A DNA stretch of 64,000 bases from Conchocele bisecta (GCA_029237695.1 CM055266.1:12789805-12853804), one strand, 5' to 3'; positions 37,301-51,400 are shown, numbered from the stretch's first letter. The notes: generated by a model not told the origin, from the sequence alone. Numbers and translations are program-made.

Positions 37301-40300
37301 CACAGAAAGTGGAACAGGTACCGAAAAGGAAGTTGAACCGAAAGTTGGTGAACGCAATAGCCGACGAAGGTGAGAAGATATTAGGCAGCCACGACGAAAG
37401 TAAGGAACAAGTGGAGAAAGGTAGGATAACCATAGAGCTTTATTTTCGTAAGGCCATAGACGGGACAATATCTGAAAGGATAGTTGACAAGTTGTCTCCG
37501 ATGCTGACGAGCAACTTCTATCTGAGATACTCTTACTCTTACAAGCTAGCACACATAGACGAGAAAGACAGTCGCGGTAGAGCGCAAACTATAATATTTC
37601 ACAAATACATCGGAGGTAGTCAATGGATGAGTTCTTACGAGGAGGTAGGTACATGGGTGGAGAGACAAGAAGAAACGCGTATGAACCTGGATAAGGTAGA
37701 CAGACCAAGCACGAAATGGACGTTTGTCCGGTGGGTAGAAGTATTCTTAAAATTGGTTTTGGGTGGCAGGAGGATGAAAGACACAGGGTTAGCTTCGACA
37801 GTAGCATCCGGAGAACCTATTCCGGATTGGTTGAGGAACAAGAAGGGTATGTACTCGTTAGACAAATACAACGACGATATGTGTCTTTTCAGATGTCTAG
37901 CTATTCATTTGGAAGATGTTCGAGCGGACAGGTGTTGTGGTATGGCACGAGGTATGGCTAACGAGTATTACGCGAAAAACGAGAAAACCGCGAGTGAACC
38001 GGTTCCTTTCGAGGACATGAAGAAAGTGGAGGAATGTTTCAGTGTATGAATAGAAGTGTACGATCCAACGGAAGAAGGAGTGTGGTATTTGAGAAAGACA
38101 CCAGCACACTACGAGGAAGAAGGAGAGAATAAGATGACGAGCGATTGTTCAATGACCACCAGTTCCTGATAATAAACATAAAGAATCTAACACAAATATA
38201 CTGCTGCTATGACGGCAGACAGAGATTCACCAACGCTAGCAACATGAAGAGGCACGCTGCAACATGCATGAGGGGAGAGACCGAAGTCGTGTGCAAAGGT
38301 AAGATGATAGATAGGCCAAAGTCAGCGTTTGAAAAAGCCTTCTATCCAAGATCGCACGCCAGCAAAATGTCTATAGACTGGATAAAATATTTAGAAGTCA
38401 AACACATACACACAGCCAGGTGCGGACACGGAGGAGAAAGGTGGGTCGCAGGGGCTCTGGTCGACGGATACTGTAGGGAGACAAATACCGTGTACCAATT
38501 CCACGGTTGTCACTGGCACGGATGTCAAATCCACACAATGCGCATGGTTAAAAGTATCAAAAGACTCTCGATAGCGACGCGGCAATAATCACAGCTGGCT
38601 ACACACTCGTGGTTATTTGGGAGTGCGAGTATAAAATTCTAAAGAACTTTGAAGATTTTAAACGACGTGATCCACAAGCAGAACAGACGGTCCCGGAGAC
38701 CGAGTGGTACACGCAACAAATAGTGTACGACTTTGAAGCTTATCTAGACGCCAACGGAGGTGAGATAAAAACTGAAGACGTAGAGTACGAGGTTGCCCAC
38801 GTCCCTATAAGTGTTTCAGTAGGCGACAGTCTCTCAGGAACGACAACACACATTTGCGAGAGAGATCCTGACGTTTTGGTATCAAAAGTTATTGAGAGAG
38901 TTGAAAAGCAGAGGTAAAAATATCAAAAACGATGTGCACCGCAAGTACATGACGACTGATATGGACAAACTCCCGGAACCACAAGTCAAAGCTATTAAGA
39001 TGTGGATAGAACAGGTTCCCGTGGTAGGATTCAACTGTGCACCGCAAGTACATGACGACTGATATGGACAAACTCCCGGAACCACAAGTCAAAGCTATTA
39101 AGAGGTGGATAGAACAGGTTCCCGTGGTAGGATTCAACTCCTGTAGATACGACATACACATGATAAAGAAACATCTCGTCGGTAGACTGGCCGACACAAC
39201 CGATACTGTCATGGTCGGTAAGAAGACAAACACGACGATATTTATGTTCACTCAGGAATTCAGGTTTCTAGACATTGCTCTGTACATGGGACCTGGAACT
39301 AGTTACAAGTGGATCAAGGCATACGACTGTTCGATGCACAAGTATTTCTTTCCATACGAGTGGTTCGACTCCCCGGAAAAGTTGGACTTCGATGGTTTAC
39401 CAACCATCTAACACTAGTACTCCAAGTTGCGAGGCGGATACCTGCTTACAGAGAGCGAGATAGAAGCGTGCAACGCGATCTACAAAGAGCAAAACATGAA
39501 AACATTCGCGGAATGGCTGCGATACTACAACGTCCTGGGCGTCGCACCGTTCCTGGAAGCGTTGGGAAAAATGTGTAACTTTTACAAAGACAGAGGAGTC
39601 GATGTTCTGAAAGACGCAGTAACGTTGCCAGGTGTGTCTCTGCAATATTTGTTGCGAGGAACCATCAAGGAGGACGCTAAAAGCTACAGAACAAAGGAAA
39701 ACGCAGCCGCATACGCAAAATGCCCACCACTGTACGCACCCGAAAAGGAAACTTACGACATGCTGCAGGGAGCTCTTGTCGGAGGACCGTCTATAGTCTT
39801 TTCGAAATACGCGGAAGCCGGAGTATCTAACATCCGGACGGATAAAAATAATAAATGCGGAGTGGTGCTCGGTTACGACGCTAACGCACTGTACCTGTCG
39901 ACTCTGAGGAAAGTGATGCCTTGTGGTAAAGAAATCATCCGACACGTTGGAGAACCTACAAACCAGATGGTCGTGGACAGATTCTCGCAAACAAATTTGA
40001 AGTCCGAGTGGTTCGGATTTGCCGAGGTGGATATCGAGGTGCCGAAAAATTTACGGAAACACTTTTCGGAGATGTTGCCACTGTTGAAAAACAGGGTCGT
40101 CGAAGAAGAAGAGGTTCCAGATCATATGTTGAATTACCTAGCGAATACAGGTAGGAACAATGGGGATGGCAAGAAACTAGTCGGACCTCTTTCCGCCAAG
40201 AATACGCTGATGTACGCACGCTACTGAAGTGGTATCTGCGACACGGATTGGAGATAACTGTGGTGTACAGAATGTTGGATTACCAAGAAGGAAAGCCGTT

Positions 40301-43300
40301 CGAATGGTTCGTAGACGAAATAACTGCGGCACGTAGAACCGGAGATGTCGACAGTAGCATAGGCCGTTGTAGCCGAGATATTCAAGTTGGTAGGCAACTC
40401 TTGTTGCGGAAAGATGATCGAATCTTCCGAGCGCCATCAAAACACAACGTATACCAAGAACGAGAGCTTCGTGGACAAAGCTTTTAGATCCGCATTCTTC
40501 GAAGATATCGAGGAGATTGGAGACTCTTACGAGATATCTAGCAGGAAACCGAGAACAGTGTCTAGACCGTTTCACTGCGGGATAGCAGTTTATCAATTGG
40601 CAAAGTTGAGAATGTTAGAGTTCTACTACGACTTTCTAGACAAATACGTTGACCGAAGCGAGTTGATACAGATGGATACTGCCAGTATGTATATAGGAAT
40701 TTTCAGCAACAGCCTTGATTCAATGGTCGACTCTTTCGCAAAAGAGAAACGAGATTGGCTCGCTTGTGACAAGTGGAGCAACCGCGAACCTGGACTCTTC
40801 AATATGGAGTTCAGCGGAGACCGAGCGATTGCCCTGTCTAGCAAGTGTTATATTGTCGAGGACCTGTCGAAAAACTCCACGAAACATTCTGCCAAAGGTA
40901 TGTCCAAGAGAACAAACAGTATGAACTGGGAAAGATACAAGAAAGCGTTGGATGGTGGTAAAGACATCGGAAAAAACAGAGTTTTCAGAATGAACAGCGG
41001 AGTTATGAAGACTTACTCGCAGACAAAGTTGGGACTATCCGCATACTACGATAAGAGAAGGGTTTTACCAGACGGTATCCACACGGAACCACTAAGTTAG
41101 ATTAACTAAGATTTAAACCGATCTAATGTGTAGTTTTGATAAGTCACGTAAGACTATTTTGGTGAGGTTATTTGTCAGACATTGTCACTACGCCACAGCG
41201 ATTATGACACCCACTGGCCACCATAACGCTAAAGATGTGCAACACACCAGCGAGTTATCGTTATATATAGAGCGACTCGTCGCATGTGCCTTAAAATTAA
41301 ACCAATAAGCCACCACTCGTTATATCGGCTGATTTTTGACACAGTTTAACGGCGGTCGGATAGGAACGCCGCTGTCATGTATCTACCTTATCCGACCACC
41401 GCTTGCCTATATCGGGGGCACCCACACAAAAAAAGCTGGTCATATCTAAATGGGAAACATGTTTATATCAGCAGACGACAATGTTCCAAGTACACGGGTA
41501 ATGAACATGTGTATATATAGCCGAGTGTATTTTTGTCTTATCGAGCTTACACCGACGGCAATTACACCGCTTATTTATAGCCGAGTGTATTTTCCCTTAT
41601 CAAGGTTACGTGATTACGTTTAATTTTAAAACACATGCGACAAAGTATCGAGTCGCTCTCTATATATATGACGATAACTCGCTGGTGTATTACACAGCTT
41701 TAAGCGATAGGTAACCACGGCGGTGTATTGGTTTAATTTTAAACCACATGCTACAAAGTATCGAGTCACTATATATATACACATCTTTAGCGATATGGTG
41801 GCCAGTGGATGACATAATCACGTGAGAGTAACGAGGATCCGAACAAGTTTTATGTTCCATATGCCGGCGCCGACGGAACTGCTGGACTGTATGCCGCTAA
41901 GGCGGGCGCTCCCCGGCTGGTGCACCCCACTATCCAAGTTCGCGGCGGAACAGGCTTTCAAACTTCCCCGATATTTTTGAACAATAAAGGCTGCCCAAGA
42001 TTACTACCATGGAGGCCGTGAACGGGTGGAAAGCAACACCGATGCAGTTTTGGCAGAATCAGCTCAACTTCGCCGTATGGTGCGCAAGAGCCGGATGCGG
42101 GGTTTCCTCTCAGGACCATTTGGCCGCGGAGGATCCCTTCTTGAGGGCCGTCTACGACTTTCACGCGTACCATACTATTAGGCGGATTCTCAAAGAACAG
42201 AAAACCTCTCTGCCGCAGGACGACGGCTGGAATCCCATTTCCTACGCACACGACCGTAGGGCGTTGGAAATACTGTGTTTTCCAGCATTTCCTAGCAGCA
42301 CTGGCCTCGGGGACGTTCTCATTCGAGGCCACGGGATTTGGTCGCATACGGATTTTAGGCACGATCACTCCGGTGACCACATCGTCAGTCGGAACGCCGG
42401 GAATTTTGACCCCGCGACGATGACCTTCGGGCCGGAAGTGTCTGGTGGTCGGCACTGTGGCGTCCCATCCTGTGATTGGCTACCTCCGAAACGAGCTCAC
42501 GTCGATTACATACAGCAGGCTGCTGCGGTCGACGACGCGTGGGGTACATTTATGTCAGATAAGAGTCTGGGGTTCACGCAGGCCGGGGTTCCTCGCCGCC
42601 TCAACGACTCCATTCGCATAACGTCTGGGCCTTCCTCGGTGCACAGGCTCAAGAGCGCAGTGCTATGCTGGGCACGGGAACGGCGTTCGATACCCAGAAA
42701 CAGTTCTTGGCAAATGTCGAGGACGCCATCTCATCTCCGGTGGACCTCCCGGCGGCAATCCAGCGGTATCAAGACGTTTTGCAGTATGCCGGCACCCCAG
42801 TAGACTATGTATTTGGAATAGGTCTGTATATGGCGCCGAGAAATATGATACTACGAGACGACCGGGTTGACGGTTACAATAATCAGATGGTAATCGCCAC
42901 CGTCAAACAAAAGATCGGCCATAACGGGAACGTGAATGCGGATATCATCCGGACGTTTTTGATAATATAGATAGCAAGAAGGAGACGAGACCCCCAATCT
43001 GGCAGCGCGGCAGCCACCTTTTCTGCTAATTTAGCCAGGAGACTGGCGGGGGCTTTCAGTTGCTTTTTTGCCCACTCCTTGGCTCCACCGGCCGGCGCGG
43101 GTGCTGGCGCGGGTGCAGCCGCCGCACCACTACCACCACCCGTGATGGCTAGAACTAGGGTCGATATAGTCATGCCGAGAGCTGTGAGGATGCTTACTAT
43201 CGTGACGCCCTGCTCTCTGAACAGAGTGCGAAAACACTCACCGAGTGTCGTGTCCTCGTGCAGGACCCTCGAGATTGTTTCGCGGATCCGACTTATTTGG

Positions 43301-46300
43301 GAGCGGAGCGCCTCATGGTTAGTCGAGGCAACCTCGAAGCGAGCTTCTCTTTCAACTTGCAACGACCGCAGGCGTTCGGTGATCCGCTCAATAGATTCTC
43401 TATCGTCACGGGCTTCTTCCAGTTTTCTTTCTTCTAGTGCGATATGTTCATCCAGCGCCGTGAGTTTGGCGAGGTTAAGGATCAGTTCGCCCCGGGCTGT
43501 TTGCATAGCCTTATCGAGTCCCCAGAGTTCGCGAAGGTTTAACGGTGGGTCATACATCGTGCTGAGTATTCCGTATATCTCGCTTTCGCTGAACGTGGTC
43601 TCCATAGTGTGAATAGTGTCGGTGGCTACACGAGGGTCCTCGCTGAGCTCGGCCATTTGTATAGCGGCGGCCGTCTTCACCATCGTTTCGTCGGTATACT
43701 GGAGGGCTTTTACCATTTGATCAGGCAGCTGCAACCGGTCGCCGATCACTCCAAGAGCTCGAGCGAGGAGTACTCCATATCGGTTCACGGAAGAGGCGCT
43801 GAGGATCCGGGCCGGTCGTTCTTGAACGTCAGCAACTTCCAGTTCTTGCCCCATTTTACCCACATGTCTCCTCTTTCAGTGCTGCGGAAATCCAACGTGG
43901 CCTTGCTACCGTGTTTAGACACCTCACCTACCACCGTTTCACCCGAGACTCCGTTTCTCCGGGAGGCTCCAGCTCATCATTGGAGATTCCCGCAGGAATC
44001 TCGGTACCGCCCGCCTATTCCTGATTCTCGGGTGGGGCCAACCACATATCGTCAACATTGCCAGCAGCTGAAGTTCCTAGCAGCTCTACGAAGGTCGTTT
44101 CGTCATCATCGAGGTAATCGTCGCGGTCGCTCGTAGTGCGATCAAATTCGTCCATGTTAATGTCGTGACCAGCCATCGTTTCGATGTATTGAACAAAAAC
44201 CGATACAGGTTTAATACAGTTTAAACTATGTCTTCGAATCAATATGGGCGCAAACTCAATCCATACCACAGACTGCGGGAGCCTCTTGGGGCAAAAGGCG
44301 TGAGACAGAGCGTTGTTATTACGAACAAACCATCGACGATCGACCATAACCAGCAGCTCTTGGACCGCTTCCCCAACCTCGGAGCTAACGACGTCATTTT
44401 ACCGGGAACTTTTCACCTCGCTTTCACTATTTCGCTGACGTCGACAGACGCGGACCGAACCGTCGTTCAGAACCTGGGTCGCGCCATCGTCAAGAAGACC
44501 ATAATAAAGATGTCTGGTAATGAGGTGATGTCGATCGACGATAGCGACGTCTACCATTGCTATCAGGACCTGTGGAAGACAGCGCAAGAGCGCGAACACG
44601 CGGTCTACTATCAGGGTATTGACACCAGCCGAAATAGGAACGTAACGAGACTTAGAATCGGGGCTGGTGACAAGGTAGATAACGTCGCGAGCGACAACGC
44701 GATCGCGACCGCTTACGGCTACCGCTTTTACATCCCGCTCGACTTTAAGTTGCCGGAGAGCCACATGCCATATTATCAGAGTGCTTTTGCCGACCGCCTC
44801 GAATACGAACTAACGTTCAACGACTACGGCCGAGTTCTCATAGCCACTGACATGGCGTCGACGTATACGATCGACAATGTGTCGCTGGAGTACAACATGG
44901 TCACGATGCCCGAACTCGCGCGATTGATCAGAACCCAGTACGCCGGGCGCATTGTCATACTTTACGATCGAGTTCTTCGCTATCGCAAGACGACGAAATA
45001 CAAAACCGACACATCGTGTAATATTAATGTCAACGTCCCTGCCCGCTCGATGAACGGTATACTGATGCTGTTCGAGGAGGCTCGGATCGCATTCGGGGCT
45101 AGAAAAACAGACACATTATATAACCCCAAGGAGTCGCCAATCAGCTCTACAGCCAGCGCTCACCAGCAGTGGCACGAAGTCAAAAAGCAGTTTGCTGCCG
45201 TCTCTAAGCGCGCCCCGAAGGTTGCCGCGGTTGTCAAAGACCTGCAGCTCTCGGACGTCTCCATCGCAGAGTTCCTGACTTCCAAGTACGCGCTATGGCT
45301 AGACATGCGAATGCGACGACAAACTGCACGGTAGTGGACGCCAAGTTGAGAACGTGAGCGAGGGTGTGACGATCCAGATAGCCAAAGAGGCGGACGGCAA
45401 AGCGCATTGAACGTGTACATATATATAATCACAGATGCACAACTCAACATCGAAGATGGTCGATATGTCTCAGCATTCTACTGAAAAACCTCTGGGTTTT
45501 ACGAAGGATGCCCACTCTGCCATAATATGTGGGCAGACAGGATGTGGAAAAACGGTTTTCATCTTGGACTTTCTCGAGCGCTTCTACCGCGATGCCTTTC
45601 CACACATTGTGATCCTGTGTCCCACTGGGCGGCACAACAAGGCTTATCAGCTGCGCCCGTGGATATGGAACGACCCTGAGGTATACGTCGTTAACCCCGG
45701 CGACAGGCTTCATGATTGGCAGCGTGGTTTCTACCATGTATTTCAGGGCGAGCCCATCTTATACGTGATTGACGACTGCTCGGCCAAGGCGGCGATGACC
45801 AAAAAGGAAGACGGGCTCTCCGAGCTCGCATTTTATGGCCGGTATGCGGGGCAAAGCGTATGGATCTCCACTCAGAAGAACAAAGCCGTCCTCAAGGATC
45901 TGCGCGAGCAAACGAAATGGGCCGCCCTCTTCCACTGGAAGGACCGAGACTCATTCGATGACTGTCATCGAGAGAACGACGTTATCCCAACGTGCGAGGA
46001 GCGGCTGGAGGCTCGACAGATGCATTCGGAAACTAAGCAGGCCAAGCTTCTGTTAAATACTGATCAACTGCTTACAAAGTAATAATTGCTAAGCAATTAT
46101 TAAGCGCAGCTTAGATTGAGCTTAGCGATTGTTAGTAACTGTTGAACAATTGTTAACAAATGCTGAACAAATGCTTAAAACTGTTCAACAAATGTTTAAC
46201 AAATGCTGAACAATTATTAACAAATGCTGAACAAATGCTGAACAATGTTTAACAAATGCTTAACAAATGCTGAACAAACGCTGAACAAATGCTGAACAAT

Positions 46301-48371
46301 ACTTAACAAATGCTTAACAATGGTTAACAATTGTTAACAAATGCTGAACAATGCTTAACAATTGTTAACAAATGCTGAACAAATGCTTAACACTGCTTAA
46401 CAAAAATGATTAACATTGCTTAACAAATGCTGAACAAATGCTGAACATATGTTGAACAAATGCTTAACAATTGCTGAACAATCTGGGAATCAATTTGTTG
46501 CTCTGCTGTGAGCATAACGGTGATCATAAGTATCGGGTGGTGCACTTGGCAATATGTTAGACTTATGAGGCTAGTCAGAATAGCACTCAAAATGAACTGC
46601 GACGAACTTCTCGATCAGCTAATGGAAGAAACAGTCGTGCCGACTGTCGGTACGACTACCGACACGGCTGGAACTGTGGGAACGACTGCCGACACGGCTG
46701 GAACTGTAGGACCTACTGCCGGCACCACTGCCTACATGGCTGTCGGCACGTCAGAAATCGCTGCACACTGGTTACAGGGGAGGGGGGGGGGGGGGCAGGC
46801 CGAGCAGTATCTGAGGCGACTTCTCATAGTCAATCAAGTGGATAAGATGCCACACGCAGAGATTGAGAAATGGTATGCCCGATATGGATCGCGGCTAGGC
46901 GCGGTGATGACGAAAACCCTAGGGGCGGCAGCCATTCAGCTATACGCAGCCGCAGCGAGTACGTTTCTGCCAATCCAGAATCAATCGAGATTGGTCGACG
47001 ACCTCGAGACTGACCCTTTTGCCGGACACACGCTATGAACAGCTTGCTGCGTGATTTACCACAAGTTTGGCATTTTCTTAGCACCGCTGACAACTGCGTT
47101 GACCACAGCTAAGCACTGTCAATTTGGACATACATGCCCACGAACTATTAGCTCAGAAAATGATGACAGAAGACGCACCTGCGAGAGTGACGGAGCGCTT
47201 TCCACAGAACTATCAGAGATTGTGCCGCAGAAACAATCTCCGATTGCACCTCAGGAGCAAGCTTCGGTTGCACGACACAAAAACCCAAAACGACAGGCAG
47301 CTGGGCGGGCAGCGGCTGCTGCCCGAAAAGATAAACAAGATAAAATACTCGCCGAATTTCGAGAAGCTAAACAGTCGTTAGTTGTTCCAGCCGCTGTTGA
47401 AACAGCAAAACACCCGATAGCGGTTCCAGCGGAACATCCGAAGGCAGCTGCGGTTCAATCTCCGACAGTTCCTGTGGAACGGGCTCCGACCTGGATCATC
47501 CCGTGGGTGGTTGGTGGTGGTCTGGCAGTTACAAGCACCCTGTGTGTGTTCCCACTGCGGAACTACCTTTCGCGACAACCAGCTGCGGTTCCGAAGGAAG
47601 TTCCGAAACCGATTGCGCCCCATTTAAACACTGCTCGTGATCCCTTTTATATGCAATAACTGTATAGCTATCATTATATGTAATGGCTGAATACGATGGT
47701 AAAATAATAGTGAATGCGGTTTATCACGCCGTGGTGATATCGAGCCTCCGTATCGGGTTTGCTAGACTATCAAAGATGGTCTTCGGAGGGCCCGCTCACA
47801 AGTTGGACATGATTGCGAGAGACGTAGGTCTCGTGACCTTAGATGTAGCGGCCGCAGTTGGGACCCGACATTATCTAGTTAAAGCTGGAATTGTACCTGC
47901 TAATATATGGAAATAATGGCTTCGATCACAATGCTCGTATGTGGTGCGGTGGTGAACGCATTGGCGTTCAGCGGTAAAAACATTATATTCTCGAATCTGC
48001 GAAGCTCGGACGTAGTTAACGAGCGCAAGCGTCACGATTTAGCTGTAGAACAACTCCAGAGCGCACACGCAGCATGGTCACGAAAACGAACCGCCCGTCT
48101 GGACTGGATCAACGAAGATCTTCGCCGCGAGAATCACGCCGTGCAAACTTTCCGGAGCGTTGACACCGCCATCCCCGAGTACGCGAGGGCATATCCTCAG
48201 AAAAGTCTCGCGCCGTTGGATCCCGAGCCCCCGCTTTCAGACTTCTATGTGCCGTCAGAGGCCCAAAAAGACCGCGAGATCGCGTTCGTCGTCATGGGAA
48301 TGGTTGCGACAGGTCTCGTCAGCTACTATATTGCAAAGCAATAATTGCGTAGCAATTAAGCATTTCAACTT

Positions 48372-48427
<56 letters not shown>

Positions 48428-51400
48428 CGATGTTAGTTGACGAGCTTTATTTCGCTCTGCTTGATGAAGGCTACACGGTCCTTAAACACCGTTTAGCTGG
48501 CGCAAAGGGTCTGATCTGTCTGGCCCAGGATTCTCTCGAGACGTGGCGCGAGGACGAAAACACGGCCGCCCTTTTCGCAAAGCGGATGTTAGATTCCTCT
48601 GAGTACCTTTTGAACTTAACCAGCAGCTGCAGTAAAACTTCTAACAAAGGTTTAGTATTGACGACGCAGTTACCGGACGATCTGGCGAGGTCATGTTGGA
48701 GACTGTTCGATCTTCTTGAAGACCTTGCATACGATGGACACGCACAAGCTTGATAGAAAACAATCGGTGCGCCGAGCGCGCAAGCTAGCGAACACATACT
48801 ATAGCCCCATCGGCTACTAGAAGGGACTCGCGGCCATCAAGAACATGGCCGCTGCTGCCAAGGTTTACGAAAACACCGCCAAGGAATGGCTCAAGAAGCA
48901 GGCCATCTGGCAGATCTATTTACTCGCGCCGCACTGTATTCCACGCCCGGAATTCGACGTGTCGGTGCCGAACGAAGTCCACCAAGCAGACCTCCGGTTT
49001 CACCCTCACGATCGCGTCGGTCGCAAGACGTACAAGTACGCCCTGACAGTCGTTGACGTAGCGAGTCGCTATAAGGAGGCTGAACCGCTGGCCACGAAGG
49101 AGTCCAAGGAGGTGGCCGAGGCTCTTTTCCGCATATACAAGTGGAGCCATCTCAAATGGCCGAATCTTCTCCAGGTCGATCCTGGCCGCGAGTTGTTCGG
49201 ACACCAATATGCCAAAGAGCTTGTAGACCATCATACGCGATCGACCGAGTGGGTGACCAGGTCGCCCGCCGTGGTCTCTGCACTGAACGGCGAGGTGACC
49301 AGATTGATCGGCAAGAAGCCCCGTGAATGCCATCAAGGCGAAAAAGGTGACGCACAAACCCTCTGCCGTCTCGCGCGGGCGGCCCGTTGGTTTAGCGAAG
49401 CAATGGCTTCCATCGGCATGTTGCCGTCCGATACCTCAATCAGCGCGGAGAGCTTGAGGGCGGCAGCCGCCGCGCGACTGATCCCGTGTGGTCTCTCAAT
49501 GTATATCATCTGGATCGATATATTACCAAACCCGATGAGCCCGTGCTCTACTACATCGACAGTGGTCCATCGCGCGGGTTTGTTCGAGAATAACATCTTG
49601 CTGTGCCTTCTGGCACCCAACTTCACCCGGACCGCCCGTCGTCATAGTCTATTAATAGAAATATTTCGTGTAGGGTTAGAACGTACGTGTATGACGGTTG
49701 TGATAAACTATTCACCAGTGGTCTGACCTTATATAGACATAAGCTTTTGAAATGTAGTGGAAAGGCGGCGCGGGATGAGAGAAATAACGAATGGGTCGAC
49801 GCGCAGGGAGTTGTGTTTCGAAAGTAGTTTACTCTAATTTCGGAGAAATAAAAACAACAATACTTTCCACTCTCATCTTTTTTTCTCACATTTATCGTGT
49901 GAGAAAATTATTCTTCCCAAGAAAAAATCCTCAGAAATTTGTTTACACTCTTATTCAAATGGTGGTAATACTTTTTGTTTATTCAGTTTATATACAATTT
50001 CGAGGGGTGTGGGACCGTAGAGTGTAGGGGCACTATGTAGGTTGGTGGTATCATTTTAACTCCCTATATACTACTACTGTTACGGGTTAAAATTGGCAAT
50101 ATTCTAATGTATTGTACATGGCGCAGGACTGATATTGGACTGAATCGTAATATAAAATGCATGGCTAAATGTTAGTAAACATTTCAATCGTGTTCGTCCT
50201 TCGTTTACAAATAGAATAAATTGCTACTGCAAATAGTCGGAGTGACATGCAAAACACACATGAGAATAATATGCCATTACAATACTCACATAATTCTCCC
50301 ACATGCGAGACCTGTACTCGTTATCATGTACACGTTATTAATGATTCTGTTCGATTTGATTAAGGAGATAATCTACACCAGCGGATACATGCCATACGGC
50401 TTTTATTAACCAAGCATTTGGTCGAAATGGGTCAAAATAAACGAAATAAGGCAGTATTATCGAGGATGCGATACTAATGCGGTGAATTGCCAGTCTTGAC
50501 GTTATTTGCAGCATTTGAAAGTAAATAATAAACATATGTACTTACCAGTTCACAGTGACAGCTTGTGTCACTAAGTGATCACAAGAATGATTGAATGTCC
50601 GAATGTGCAAGAATATGGATACGATAGTTTATATACATACTATAGTGCATACGTTTCCTTTCACAGTTGGCTTACAATTTTGCGTAGGTGGAATAATGTT
50701 GTAACAGTCAGTCTAGCTCATGAGATATCTGGCGAATTAATCTGAAATAATTCAGTCATCAGTAGATATGACCTACTCGGTATTTAGGCTAGCATCAAAC
50801 AGTGTAAATCACTCGTATGTAACCGGTGTAAAATACAATACTGGTGGTACTTGCACGGTTCGGATAAAGCGCTATTGTCTCCAAAGGTGTATTCCACGGG
50901 AGCGATATTTCACACACGAAGACCTATTCGATACTCATTACAAGACTATTCGCTCATTGTGTTATAGTATTGTGTAACTCGTGTTACAAATGATGGATGA
51001 TAGAGAAGACAGTCGGCTACAATTCGTGACATCATGTATGCCAGAGCCAAATCCAACACACATCCCATATAAATGTAGAATGTCACACATTCTTTTTACA
51101 TGTATATCACACATTACAATTATATACATGTAGTATATAATAGTCATAATTATATACATGTAGTCATATATATATGTAGTATATAGTAATCATATATATA
51201 CGTAGTATCACACTTCCTAATACATATAGTACATAATACTTCCTATATACATGTAGTATATAATAGAATAATTTATACCGCAACCATTGCTCCATGTACC
51301 ATAATAAAGGGGGTTGAATAAATGTTGTTTATAACTGAAGTAACCCAATATATCTGAAGTAAGTACCGATTTTGCCTTTATTTGTTCACCTTTGACCCCT

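Larger units (their letters stand above)
36393..49998. mobile_element. Fossil Maverick/Polinton (adintovirus-like) element
   Basis: 13.6 kb of higher-GC, gene-dense DNA bounded by about 150-bp inverted ends inside a host intron. The combination of protein-primed family B DNA polymerase, retrovirus-type integrase, packaging ATPase and a capsid candidate is the established signature of Mavericks. Gene order: SAP-like ORF, polymerase, inverted-repeat region, structural-type genes, capsid candidate, ATPase, hydrophobic proteins, small ORFs, integrase. No adenain-type protease was found. Breaks in polymerase, integrase and several structural genes make it inactive. No clean 5-6-bp target duplication is visible, so the insertion is old or its edge is blurred. 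Confidence 0.9.

Noticed and set aside
43079..43612. Plus-strand Ser/Arg-rich frame of 177 codons
   Set aside because: Antisense shadow of the coiled-coil gene; composition reflects complementing Glu/Leu/Arg codons.
36413..49978. Six-base target duplication of the Maverick
   Set aside because: ACAAGA on the left does not match TTTTGT on the right. No convincing duplication at any of the plausible edges.
36393..49998. Exogenous virus or functional endogenous virus
   Set aside because: Polymerase, integrase and several other genes are broken, it has terminal inverted repeats, and host exons flank it. It is a genomic fossil.
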